Shown: one piece after another, positions 54,750-63,308 of the stretch
Layout of the letters: the number at the start of each line of letters is the position of its first letter
How positions within the stretch are numbered: the first letter of the stretch is position 1
Origin: Cellulomonas sp. JH27-2
Lineage (GTDB): Bacteria > Actinomycetota > Actinomycetes > Actinomycetales > Cellulomonadaceae
Assembly (NCBI RefSeq): GCF_014837175.1
Contig: NZ_JACYFR010000002.1
Span: 310,001-374,000 of the forward strand
Direction of reading: 5' to 3'
DNA length: 64,000 bases
Program-made: the position numbers and the translations under genes
Notes under the pieces: generated by a model
What the model saw: the letters and a program-made list of their open reading frames with translations, nothing else
Database searches by the model: none
What the model was told of the DNA's origin: nothing

Positions 54750-55799
54750 GTGACTTCTGAGCAGGACGTGTCCGCGCCCCCTCTCGCGGGGCACGTCGTG
54801 GCGTCCCTCGTCGGACGACGACCGCAGGTCCCCACCGCGCGGCTGCTGGCCGAGCTCGTGCCGCCGCGCCACTTCGCGGATGCGTCGTTCGACACCTACG
54901 TGCCCGACACCGCGCACCCGTCGCAGGCCGCCACGGTCGCGCGACTGCGTTCCGCGGCCGACGAGATCCGCGGCGGCGGCAAGGGTGGCCTGCTGCGGCG
55001 CCGGCGCCGGCCGGTGGCGGTCTACCTGGACGGCGGGTTCGGCGTCGGCAAGACCCACCTGCTCACCTCGCTCGCGCACGCCGTCGGCGACGCCGCGTAC
55101 GGCACGTTCGTCGAGTACACCAACCTGGTGGGCGCGCTCGGGTTCCTCCCGACGGTCGAGGCCCTCGCCACCCGCCGCCTGGTCTGCATCGACGAGTTCG
55201 AGCTCGACGATCCGGGCGACACCGTCCTCATGTCGCGCCTGCTGCGCGAGCTCGCCGACCGCGGCGTGGCGCTGGCGGCGACGTCCAACACGCTGCCGGG
55301 CTCGCTGGGCGAGGGGCGGTTCGCCGCCGACGACTTCCTGCGCGAGATCCAGGCGCTGTCGGACCGGTTCGAGGTGCTGCGCGTCGACGGTGAGGACTAT
55401 CGGCACCGCTCGGTGGTCACGGACGCGGACGGCCTGCCGCAGGACGTCGTGGTCGCCGGCGTCGACGGGCGCGCAGACGCGACGCTCGACGACTTCGGAG
55501 CGCTGCTCGACCACCTGGCGACCGTCCACCCGAGCCGCTACGGCGCCCTGCTGGACGGCGTCGGCCTCGTCGGGCTCACCGGCGTGCACGCGGTCCCGAC
55601 GCAGGACGTCGCGCTGCGCCTCGTGGTGCTCGTCGATCGTCTCTACGACCGTGACGTGCCCGTGCTGCTGGGCGGTGCGGGGGAGCGCGCGCTGTTCTCC
55701 GAGGCGATGCTGGCCGGCGGCTACCGCAAGAAGTACTACCGCGCACTGTCGCGGCTCGGGTCGCTCGCCGCCGACGGGCAGGCCCTCCTCGCCGGATAG
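54750..55799 (+). CDS. zapE: AFG1/ZapE family ATPase
   Basis: 349-aa P-loop ATPase. Walker A is GGFGVGKTH (residues 95-103), Walker B CIDEFELDD (Asp148, Glu149), and a sensor-like ATSNTLPGSL follows. The E. coli homologue ZapE binds FtsZ at the constricting septum, and mitochondrial AFG1 acts in protein quality control, so a division or proteostasis role is inferred. GTG 54750 is supported by a leaderless -10 box and by similarity starting soon after; no ribosome site exists. The stop TAG doubles as the first bases of the -10 box of the next gene. Confidence 0.92.
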   Translation: MTSEQDVSAPPLAGHVVASLVGRRPQVPTARLLAELVPPRHFADASFDTYVPDTAHPSQAATVARLRSAADEIRGGGKGGLLRRRRRPVAVYLDGGFGVGKTHLLTSLAHAVGDAAYGTFVEYTNLVGALGFLPTVEALATRRLVCIDEFELDDPGDTVLMSRLLRELADRGVALAATSNTLPGSLGEGRFAADDFLREIQALSDRFEVLRVDGEDYRHRSVVTDADGLPQDVVVAGVDGRADATLDDFGALLDHLATVHPSRYGALLDGVGLVGLTGVHAVPTQDVALRLVVLVDRLYDRDVPVLLGGAGERALFSEAMLAGGYRKKYYRALSRLGSLAADGQALLAG

Positions 55800-55802
55800 C
55801 GT
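55797..55802 (+). promoter_or_regulatory. -10 element (TAGCGT), leaderless promoter of the glycosidase gene
   Basis: TAGCGT, 7 nt, then ATG 55810. The first three bases are the zapE stop codon. Confidence 0.5.
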
Positions 55803-55809
55803 GGTCGCC

Positions 55810-56760
55810 ATGACGAACCTCGACGGGTACGTGGCGGGCATGACGTGGGGCTGGACCGGCGTGCGGGGCACGTGGGGCGGCGCCGAGGCGGAGCAGTCGA
55901 TGGACCTCATGGTCGAACGGCTGGGCGTGACGTGGACGGCGATCACGTTCGGCGCCCTGCAGGACACCGCGCAGTCGACGCAGATCCACTTCCACGACGA
56001 GCCGACGGTCACCGACGACGAGGTGCGCTGGGCGATCCGCGCCGCGAAGGCTCGGGGCCTGAAGGTCGTGCTCAAGCCCGTCGTCAACGTCGCCGACGGC
56101 ACGTGGCGCGCCCACATCAACTTCTTCGACGTCGACGTCCCGCCCGAGCCGAAGTGGTCGCAGTGGTTCGCGTCGTACACCGAGTTCGTCGTCCACCACG
56201 CCCGCATCGCGGCCGACGAGGGCGTCGAGATGCTCTGCATCGGCTGCGAGATGGTGCAGAGCGACCGCCGGGCCGACGAGTGGCGCGCGCTGGTCGCCGC
56301 CGTGCGCGAGGTCTACGACGGGCTGGTCACGTACAACTGCGACAAGTACCAGGAGGACCACGTGACCTGGTGGGACGCTGTCGACGTGATCTCGTCGTCC
56401 GGCTACTACCCGGCGGGGGACTGGGAGAACCAGCTCGACCGGATCGCTCCCGTCGTCGCCGCTCACGGCAAGCCGTTCTTCTTCATGGAGGCCGGCTGCT
56501 CCAGCCGGGTCGGCTCGCCGGACCTGCCCAACGACTGGAACCTCGCGGGTGAGCCGTCGCAGCAGGCGCAGGTCGAGTGGTACGCCGCGGCGTTCACCGC
56601 GTGCGCCAGCCGGCCGTGGGTGCGGGGGTTCATGCTCTGGGACTGGCCGGCCCGCCTGTACGACGAGGCCGACGCGGCGACGAACGACGACTACTGCATG
56701 TTCGGCAAGGCCGCCGAGGCGACCGTGCGCGAGGGGTTCGCCCGGGCCGTCGGGAGCTGA
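55810..56760 (+). CDS. glycoside hydrolase, GH113-like TIM barrel
   Basis: 316-aa cytoplasmic (no signal peptide) clan GH-A barrel. It begins with the subgroup motif GMTWGWTGVRGTW. The probable acid/base Glu147 is in CIGCEMVQSDRR, and the probable nucleophile Glu227 in FFFMEAGC. KPVVNVADGTWRAHI and TYNCDKYQEDHVTWWDAVD are further highly conserved blocks. GH113 members include beta-mannanases, but this short intracellular group is usually annotated only as a glycosidase-like protein; it may act on imported oligosaccharides. A leaderless promoter fixes the start. A terminator overlaps the stop. Confidence 0.82.
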   Translation: MTNLDGYVAGMTWGWTGVRGTWGGAEAEQSMDLMVERLGVTWTAITFGALQDTAQSTQIHFHDEPTVTDDEVRWAIRAAKARGLKVVLKPVVNVADGTWRAHINFFDVDVPPEPKWSQWFASYTEFVVHHARIAADEGVEMLCIGCEMVQSDRRADEWRALVAAVREVYDGLVTYNCDKYQEDHVTWWDAVDVISSSGYYPAGDWENQLDRIAPVVAAHGKPFFFMEAGCSSRVGSPDLPNDWNLAGEPSQQAQVEWYAAAFTACASRPWVRGFMLWDWPARLYDEADAATNDDYCMFGKAAEATVREGFARAVGS

Positions 56761-56776
56761 GCTCGGCTCCCGACGG
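56747..56776. terminator. terminator between the glycosidase and patatin genes
   Basis: 11-bp perfect stem (CCGTCGGGAGC and its complement) with an 8-nt loop. The glycosidase TGA stop is at the start of the loop. Confidence 0.75.
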
Positions 56777-56793
56777 CAGTCGACGGCAAAGCT

Positions 56794-57702
56794 CTACTGC
56801 CAGAACCCCGCGACGCTCGCAGCCAGGTCGTGCCCCTGGTCGTGCCCCGCGCGAGCGGCGTCGGGCCGCAGCGACAGCTCCATGCCGCGCTCTCCGAACA
56901 GGTGCTCGGCGTCCGGCGTGGGGAACACCGTGAGCACCTCGCTGCCGCCCGCGCGCAGCGCGTCGACCTGCGTCTGCAGGTGCGTTCCCCAGGCGAACGG
57001 GTGCAGCGACCTGCCGCCGAACGGCGACAGCACGAGCACGCGGGCCGCACCCGCGGCGAGGTCCGCGTTCTCCGCGTTGGCCCGGTAGCCGCCGTCGATG
57101 TAGAGCTCGTCGCCGATCCGGTACGGCAACCCGCTCGAACAGCTGGCGGCGACGGCGTCGACCACGTCGACGCCGCTGTCGCGGTCGAACGTGACGGGCT
57201 GACCGCTGCGGGCGTCGACGGCCGTGACGAGCACCCGTCGCTCCGGCCACCGCGCGCCGGGCAGCCGCGCGGCGACGGTCGAGCGCCACCGCGGCGCCCA
57301 AAACCCGTCGGCGCTCGCGTCGAGCTCGAGCGCCGCCGCGCCCATCCGGCGGCGGAAGTCGGTGATGTCCGACGAGGCCGCGATGGTCGCGTGCAGCCGC
57401 TGCAGCTGGTCGGGCACGGGGCGGCCCGGGTTGCGGCGTGGACCGGGTGGTGCGCCGGTCGGTCGGTGCCGGTCGGGGGCGGTCAGGGCGGCTGCGTACA
57501 GCTCGGGCAGGGGGGTGCCGACGACCTGGGCGGCCGCGGTCGACCCGGCCGAGGTGCCGATCGTCAGGTCGGCGGCCGTCACGTCGACGCCGGCCTCCGC
57601 CAGGCCGGCCAGGAGGCCGATCAACCAGGCGTTGCCGGTCGACCCGCCTCCGCCGAGGACGAGGGCCCGCTCGGGAGCGGGTGAGGAAGATGAGGAGCTC
57701 AT
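56794..57702 (-). CDS. patatin-like phospholipase family protein
   Basis: 302-aa patatin-fold acyl hydrolase. The glycine-rich oxyanion loop is LGGGGSTGNAW, the nucleophile Ser51 lies in GTSAGS, and the catalytic dyad Asp203 in YIDGGY. No signal peptide is present; an N-terminal run of serines precedes the domain. Substrates of bacterial patatins range from phospholipids to lysophospholipids. ATG 57702 has a GAGAGGCGAT ribosome site. Transcription seems to start about 130 nt upstream and first crosses a 17-codon ORF with a perfect Shine-Dalgarno sequence. Confidence 0.88.
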   Translation of the reverse strand: MSSSSSSPAPERALVLGGGGSTGNAWLIGLLAGLAEAGVDVTAADLTIGTSAGSTAAAQVVGTPLPELYAAALTAPDRHRPTGAPPGPRRNPGRPVPDQLQRLHATIAASSDITDFRRRMGAAALELDASADGFWAPRWRSTVAARLPGARWPERRVLVTAVDARSGQPVTFDRDSGVDVVDAVAASCSSGLPYRIGDELYIDGGYRANAENADLAAGAARVLVLSPFGGRSLHPFAWGTHLQTQVDALRAGGSEVLTVFPTPDAEHLFGERGMELSLRPDAARAGHDQGHDLAASVAGFWQ

Positions 57703-57750
57703 GCCGATCGCCTCTCGCGATGGGTGGTTCGGCGCTCCCGGTCGGCTGCG

Positions 57751-57804
57751 TCAGCCGTGGATCGTGGACTTCGGGAGAGCGCCTGTGATGGACACTGCGT
57801 GCAT
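57751..57804 (-). CDS. 17-aa leader peptide ORF upstream of the patatin gene
   Basis: ATG 57804 is preceded by GGAGGAGGTGA at ideal spacing, a stronger ribosome site than most genes here have. It encodes MHAVSITGALPKSTIHG and stops at 57751, 48 nt before the patatin ATG. A -10 box (TAGCGT, 57842-57847) sits just upstream. It may control patatin translation or be a functional micropeptide. The sequence has no obvious family or regulatory codon run. Confidence 0.5.
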   Translation of the reverse strand: MHAVSITGALPKSTIHG

Positions 57805-57841
57805 CGGGCTCACCTCCTCCGGTCGGATCACGATCGAGGCG

Positions 57842-57847
57842 ACGCTA
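57842..57847 (-). promoter_or_regulatory. -10 element (TAGCGT) for the leader ORF and patatin gene
   Basis: Minus-strand TAGCGT about 37 nt before ATG 57804, placing transcription start near 57835. The remainder of the 204-bp gap 57703-57906 shows nothing else. Confidence 0.45.
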
Positions 57848-57906
57848 CCACCCACCTCGTCGCACCTCGCACCCTTTTCCCGGCGCCCCCGTCCCGGGCT
57901 CGATGC

Positions 57907-60900
57907 TCAGCCCAGCGGGAGGATCTCGTCGGTCAGGTGGTTCGGGGTGCCGAATCGGTGTGCGGTGATGCTGACGGCCTGCTCGCGCAGGAACGGGAGC
58001 AGCTCGACCCGACCGGACTCGGTCGCCTCGTGGTCCCACACGGCGACGTCCGGGCGGCCCCCGGTCGCCTCGACGAGCGACGACGCGGGCGCGCCGAGGA
58101 GCCGGACGCGGCCGCCGGCCAGGGCGCCGACGCGGGTCTGCCACGCGGCCTCGTCCTCGACGTGGACCTCGTCGGCCACGGCCCTGACGGCATCGGCCAG
58201 CTCGCGGGGAAGCACGACGGCGGTCGAGACGACGATCCGTGCGCGGGCCGCCGACGCGGCGGCGACGACACGGGCGAGCGCCGCCGCGGCATGGTCGGCG
58301 AGCCGTACGAGCACCGGGTCGCCGTAGGGCAGGTGCCGCAGCACGTTGCGCTCGGCCGTGAGCCCCGTGACGTCGTCGGCGGCGAAGCGCGTCGCGAGCG
58401 CGAGGGCGTCGCTGCGCGCGCCACGCTCGACGAAGGCGCTGTCGTGGTCGTCGAGCGAGGCGAAGCAGGCCGTCACGACCGCGAGGGCGCCCGCATCGAG
58501 GATCGACGAGCCGTCCTGCGCCGGTGCGGGCGACCACGTGCCCAGGCCGTCGAGGTAGCTGGGGCCACCCGCCTTGGTGCCCGGTCCCACCGCCGAGCGC
58601 TTCCAGCCGCCGAACGGCTGGCGGCGCACGATCGCGCCCGTGATGCCGCGGTTCACGTAGAGGTTGCCGGCCTGGATCGAGCCGAGCCACGTGTCGATCT
58701 CCGCCGGGTCCAGCGAGTGCAGCCCGGCCGTGAGTCCGTAGTCGACGTCGTTCGCGACGGCGATCGCCTCGGGCAGGTCGTCGGCCGTCATGACGGACAG
58801 CACGGGGCCGAAGTACTCGGTGAGGTGCGACGGCGCGCCACGGCGGACCCCCGTCCGTACGCCCGGGCTCCACAGCCGGCCGCTGACGTCGAGGCGGCGC
58901 GGCTCGAGAGCCCAGCGCTCGCCTGGCGCCAGGCGGGTCAGGCCGTCGAGCAGCTTGCCGGCAGCGGGCTCGATGACCGGGCCGACCTGCGTGCGCGGGT
59001 CGTCGGGATAGCCGACGACGAGCGAGGAGGCCGCGTCGAGGAGCTGGTCGTGGAAGCGTCGCGACCGGGCCACCGAGCCGACGAGGATGACGAGCGACGC
59101 TGCCGAGCACTTCTGCCCGGCGTGCCCGAAGGCGGAGGCCACGACGTCCTTGACCGCCAGGTCCAGGTCGGCGCTCGGCGTCACGATGATCGCATTCTTG
59201 CCGCTCGTCTCGGCCAGCAGCGGCAGGTCGGGGCGGAGCTCGCGGAAGAGGGCGGCGGTCTCGTAGGCGCCGGTGAGGATCACGCGGTCCACCCCCGGGT
59301 GGGCGACGAGCTCGCGGCCCAGGTCTTGCTCGTCGACCTGCACCAGGCGGAGCACGTCGCGCGGGACGCCTGCCGCCCAGAGCACGTCGGCCAGGACCGC
59401 CCCGCACCGCTCCGCCGGGCCGGCGGGCTTGAGGACGACGGCGGAGCCGCTGGCCAGCGCCGCGAGCGTCGAGCCGGCAGGGATCGCGACGGGGAAGTTC
59501 CACGGCGGCGTCACCAGCGTGAGCCGTGCGGGGGAGAACCGGGCGCCGTCCACGTGCTCGAGCTCGCGGGCCAGCTCGGCGTAGTAGTGCGCGAAGTCGA
59601 TGGCCTCGCTCACCTCCGGGTCGCCCTGGTCGATCGTCTTGCCCGTCTCCGACGCCATCACCTCGAGCAGCTCGCCGCGGCGCGCCTCCAGGGCGTCGGC
59701 GGCGCGGTGCAGGACGGCCGCGCGCTCGTCCGCGGGCAGCGCGCCCCACGCGACGGCCGCCGCCCGGGCACCCTCGACGGTCTCGTCGACCTGCGCGGCC
59801 GACGTCAGGCGCGCGGCCTCGATCACGTCCAGCCCCAGCGTCGAGGACGGGACGCGGGCGAGCACGTCCGCGGCCCAGGCGCGGTTGGTCCCGACGGCGG
59901 GGTCCGTGTCCGGGGTGCTGGCGAACCGCCCGGGGCCGGGCGTCGCGGCGCCGGCAGCGAACCGCTCGCCCGTGCGGTGGGTGCTCGGCACGTCCTCGTC
60001 GAGCGCGGCGACGGAGGCCAGGAAACGGTCCCGCTCGCGGGCGAAGAGCTCCGGGTCGGCGTCGAGCTGGAAGACCGCGGACATGAAGTTGTCGCTGGAC
60101 GCGCCCTCCTCGAGGCGCCGGATCAGGTAGGCGATCGCGACGTCGAACTCGCGGGGGGCCACGACGGGTGTGTAGAGCAGGAGGCCGCCGACCTCGCGTC
60201 GCACCACCTCCGCCTGCCCGGGCGCCATCCCGAGCAGCATCTCGAACTCGACCGCGTCGCGGACGTCGCGCCGGCCGGCCAGCTGCCACGCCCAGGCGAC
60301 GTCGAACAGGTTGTGACCCGCGACGCCGAGCCGGACGTTCGCGGCGCGCTCGGGGTGCAGGGCGTAGTCCAGGACGCGCTTGTACTGGGTGTCGGACTCG
60401 CGCTTGGAGTGCCAGGTCGCGAGAGGCCAGCCGTGCACGTCGGCCTCGACGTGCTCCATCGGCAGGTTGGCCCCCTTGACGAGCCGGACCTTGATCGCGG
60501 CGCCCCCACGAGCCCGGCGGGCCGCGGCCCACGTCTGCAGCCGCTGCATGGCGGCGAGCGAGTCGGGCAGGTAGGCCTGCAGGACGATCCCGGCCTCGAG
60601 CCCGAGCAGCTCGGGCTGGTCGAGCAGGCGCGTGAAGACCTCGATCGTGACGTCGAGGTCCTTGTACTCCTCCATGTCCAGGTTGATGAACTTGGGGGTG
60701 GGGGACGCGGCGGCGTACCGGTAGAGCGGCTCGAGCTGCTCGACGGTGTGCTCGACCGCGGCGTCGAACGCCCACGGGTTGTGCGGCGCGACGGTCGAGG
60801 AGACCTTGATGGAGACGTAGTCGACGTCGTCGCGCGCGAGCAGGCGGCGTGTGCCCGCGAGGCGGCGCTCGGCCTCGTGCTGCCCCAGGACGGCCTCGCC

Positions 60901-61368
60901 CAGCAGGTTGATGTTGAGCCGCACGCCGGGACGTCGCAGGCGGGAGACGGAGTGGCCCAGCCGGCGGTCGGTCGCGTCGACGACCAGGTGCCCGACGAGG
61001 TGTCGCAGCACGCGGCGAGCGGCGGGGACGACGACCTGCGGGGCCACCACGGAGACGGCGCCGCCGACGCGCAGCAGGGTGCGCTGCACGGGGGTGAGGA
61101 AGCCCGGGCAGTGGCGAGCCAGCGAGCGCAGCCGGCGTGCGGCGACGTGCACGTCCTCGGGTCGGACCACGCCGTCGACGAAACCGACGACGAAGTCGAG
61201 CCCGTCCGGGTCCTCGAGGGCAGCGGCGAGCTGTGCCGCGGAGCCGTCCGCGGGGTGCGCGGCCGCCTCGGTCAGCCAGCGTTCGACGAGGGCGACGGCC
61301 TCGGCCGCGAGCGCGGGGTCCGTGGCGTCGGTGGTGACGGGGCGGCTGAGCGACGAGGGGGGAGTCAT
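57907..61368 (-). CDS. putA: bifunctional proline dehydrogenase / L-glutamate gamma-semialdehyde dehydrogenase
   Basis: 1153-aa PutA oxidising proline to glutamate with FAD and NAD. The PRODH barrel (about 80-440) shows KFINLDMEEYKDLDVTIEVF and HSKRESDTQYKRVLDYAL. The aldehyde dehydrogenase (about 500-950) has TPPWNFPVAIPAG, Glu720 in ETSGKNA and catalytic Cys754 in HAGQKCSA. About 180 C-terminal residues form a further domain seen in long PutA proteins. The N-terminal ribbon-helix-helix of autoregulatory PutA is absent, so control must come from elsewhere. ATG 61368 is preferred over GTG 61392 because GAAGGAA lies between them. The 3' neighbour is unrelated. Confidence 0.95.
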   Translation of the reverse strand: MTPPSSLSRPVTTDATDPALAAEAVALVERWLTEAAAHPADGSAAQLAAALEDPDGLDFVVGFVDGVVRPEDVHVAARRLRSLARHCPGFLTPVQRTLLRVGGAVSVVAPQVVVPAARRVLRHLVGHLVVDATDRRLGHSVSRLRRPGVRLNINLLGEAVLGQHEAERRLAGTRRLLARDDVDYVSIKVSSTVAPHNPWAFDAAVEHTVEQLEPLYRYAAASPTPKFINLDMEEYKDLDVTIEVFTRLLDQPELLGLEAGIVLQAYLPDSLAAMQRLQTWAAARRARGGAAIKVRLVKGANLPMEHVEADVHGWPLATWHSKRESDTQYKRVLDYALHPERAANVRLGVAGHNLFDVAWAWQLAGRRDVRDAVEFEMLLGMAPGQAEVVRREVGGLLLYTPVVAPREFDVAIAYLIRRLEEGASSDNFMSAVFQLDADPELFARERDRFLASVAALDEDVPSTHRTGERFAAGAATPGPGRFASTPDTDPAVGTNRAWAADVLARVPSSTLGLDVIEAARLTSAAQVDETVEGARAAAVAWGALPADERAAVLHRAADALEARRGELLEVMASETGKTIDQGDPEVSEAIDFAHYYAELARELEHVDGARFSPARLTLVTPPWNFPVAIPAGSTLAALASGSAVVLKPAGPAERCGAVLADVLWAAGVPRDVLRLVQVDEQDLGRELVAHPGVDRVILTGAYETAALFRELRPDLPLLAETSGKNAIIVTPSADLDLAVKDVVASAFGHAGQKCSAASLVILVGSVARSRRFHDQLLDAASSLVVGYPDDPRTQVGPVIEPAAGKLLDGLTRLAPGERWALEPRRLDVSGRLWSPGVRTGVRRGAPSHLTEYFGPVLSVMTADDLPEAIAVANDVDYGLTAGLHSLDPAEIDTWLGSIQAGNLYVNRGITGAIVRRQPFGGWKRSAVGPGTKAGGPSYLDGLGTWSPAPAQDGSSILDAGALAVVTACFASLDDHDSAFVERGARSDALALATRFAADDVTGLTAERNVLRHLPYGDPVLVRLADHAAAALARVVAAASAARARIVVSTAVVLPRELADAVRAVADEVHVEDEAAWQTRVGALAGGRVRLLGAPASSLVEATGGRPDVAVWDHEATESGRVELLPFLREQAVSITAHRFGTPNHLTDEILPLG

Positions 61369-61470
61369 GGTGCCGGCGGTTCCTTCGATCACGTGCCCGC
61401 GCGCGGGCAGCGAGGCATCGGATCACCCCGCTCCGGCCAGTATGCGACCGGCACAGTCGTCAGGTACAGC

Positions 61471-61510
61471 GATGAATCAGGCACCATATGCGTCAGTAGA
61501 ACTGATGAAT
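61471..61510. promoter_or_regulatory. putA upstream region: direct repeats GATGAAT and inverted repeat TCAGT-AGA-ACTGA
   Basis: In the relatively AT-rich 170-bp gap 61369-61538, GATGAAT occurs at 61471-61477 and again at 61504-61510, 33 bp (about three helical turns) apart. TCAGT-AGA-ACTGA (61493-61505) overlaps the second copy. These are plausible binding sites for a regulator of putA. I see no convincing -10/-35 pair. Confidence 0.35.
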
Positions 61511-61538
61511 TGGCCGGCCTTGAGTCAGCACGACGCGC

Positions 61539-63308
61539 TCATGCCGGAGGCGTCAGGATGGTCACCGACGGTGCGCTCACGCGCAGGACGCCGGGCGACG
61601 TCCGGACCGGCTCGCCCCACGACGCGGCCACGACGAGGTCGTCGGCGTCGGGCACGGTCACCTGAGCCTCGGCGTCGCCGAGCGCGAGGACCACCCGCGC
61701 GCGGCCGCGGTGCAGTACGAGGACCCCGCGCCAGGGGCCGTCGGCGTCGTCGGGCCCGTCCCATGTCAGGTCGGTCGCCGCGAGGTCGCCGGACGCGAGT
61801 TCGGGGACCGAGCGTCGCAGGGCGATCAGCAGCCGGTACCAGTCGTGCAGCGCGGCTCTCTCCGGGTCGTCGATCTCGCCACGGACCAGGCGGCTGCCCT
61901 CGAACGTGGACCGCGCGCCCGGATCGGGGATCTGCGCGTCCGGCCCGTACAGCGCGGCCCACCCGTGGCCGCCGAACTCGCCGCGCCTGCCCTCGCGCAC
62001 GGCGCGGGCCAGCTCGGGGTCGGGGTGGTCGGCGAAGTACTGCCACCGGGTGCGCGCACCCCACTCCTCACCCATGAAGAGCATCGGCGTGAAGGGGGAG
62101 AGCAGCAGCAGCGCCGCCTCGACCGCCAGCGCACCGACCGGCAGGCGTTCGGAGGGTCGGTCGCCCAGGCCACGGTTGCCCACCTGGTCGTGGTTCTGCA
62201 CGCTGACGACGAAGCGGTGGCCGTCGGTGCCCGCCGGGACGGGCGCCCCCCACGGCACGCCGCGGAACGTCGACAGGGTCCCGTCGTGGACGAATGCGCC
62301 GGTCAGGGCCTTGCGGAGGGTCGGGGCGGAGCCGAAGTCGACGTAGTAGCCGTGCCGCTCGCCGGTCACGAGGGCGTGGATCGCGTGATGGACGTCGTCG
62401 GCCCACTGCCCGGTCATGCCCCAGCCGCCGTCCGCCGTGGCGGCGATGCTGACGGGGTCGTTGAGGTCGGTCTCCGCGACGAGCGCGAGCGGCCGCCCCA
62501 GCGAGGCCGACAGGGCTGCGACCTCGTCGGACAGCTGCGCGAGGACGTGCTGGTCGGAGTCGTCGCGCAGCTCGTGCACGGCGTCGAGGCGCAGGGCGTC
62601 CACGTGGAAGTCGGTGAACCAGCGCAGCGCGGAGCCGACCACCCAGCGACGCACCTCGTGCGAGCCGTCGGCGTCGAGGTTGACGGCGTCGCCCCACGGT
62701 GTCTGGTGCGTCGACGTGAAGTACGGCCCGAACGCCGACAGGTAGTTGCCGGACGGGCCCAGGTGGTTGTGCACGACGTCCAGGCAGACGCCCAGGCCGC
62801 GGGCGTGCGCCTCGTCGACGAAGTGCTGCAGCGCGGCCGGGCCCCCGTAGACCTCGTGCACCCCGTACGGGTCGACCCCGTCGTAGCCCCAGCCGAACTC
62901 CCCGTCGAAGGGGGCGAGCGGCAGGAGCTCGACGACGTCGACGCCTAGCGAGACGAGGTCGTTCAGGTGCTCGACGGCGGCCGCGAGCGTCCCGGCGGCC
63001 GTGAACGTCCCGACGTGCAGCTCGTACAGCACGCGACCGCGCACGTCGACTCCCGCCCAGTCCGAGCGCCAGGTGTATCGCATCGCGTCGAAGACGCGGC
63101 TGGGCGCGTGCACGCCGCGCGGCTGCCACGCGCTGCGCGGGTCGGGCCGAGGATCGCCGCCGTCCACGCTGAACGCATAGTCGGTCCCGTGCGGCAGGTC
63201 GACGTCGTGCGTCCACCACCCACCACCGTCGGCGACCAGCGCACGGCGCTCGTCGCTCAGCACCACCTCCACGCGCCCCGCGCCCGGCGCCCACACGCGG
63301 GGCAGCAT
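61539..63308 (-). CDS. treZ: malto-oligosyltrehalose trehalohydrolase
   Basis: 589-aa GH13 enzyme releasing trehalose from maltooligosyl-trehalose. An N-terminal carbohydrate-binding domain (about 1-85) precedes the barrel. The catalytic residues are Asp242 in ALRLDAVHEL, Glu279 in LVAETDLND and the transition-state stabilising Asp374 in SVQNHDQVGN. LYELHVGTFTAAGTL is the family landmark after the first domain. ATG 63308 shares one base with the treY stop (TGATG), so the two trehalose genes are coupled. The role is trehalose synthesis from glycogen or maltodextrin, for storage or osmotic stress. Confidence 0.96.
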   Translation of the reverse strand: MLPRVWAPGAGRVEVVLSDERRALVADGGGWWTHDVDLPHGTDYAFSVDGGDPRPDPRSAWQPRGVHAPSRVFDAMRYTWRSDWAGVDVRGRVLYELHVGTFTAAGTLAAAVEHLNDLVSLGVDVVELLPLAPFDGEFGWGYDGVDPYGVHEVYGGPAALQHFVDEAHARGLGVCLDVVHNHLGPSGNYLSAFGPYFTSTHQTPWGDAVNLDADGSHEVRRWVVGSALRWFTDFHVDALRLDAVHELRDDSDQHVLAQLSDEVAALSASLGRPLALVAETDLNDPVSIAATADGGWGMTGQWADDVHHAIHALVTGERHGYYVDFGSAPTLRKALTGAFVHDGTLSTFRGVPWGAPVPAGTDGHRFVVSVQNHDQVGNRGLGDRPSERLPVGALAVEAALLLLSPFTPMLFMGEEWGARTRWQYFADHPDPELARAVREGRRGEFGGHGWAALYGPDAQIPDPGARSTFEGSRLVRGEIDDPERAALHDWYRLLIALRRSVPELASGDLAATDLTWDGPDDADGPWRGVLVLHRGRARVVLALGDAEAQVTVPDADDLVVAASWGEPVRTSPGVLRVSAPSVTILTPPA

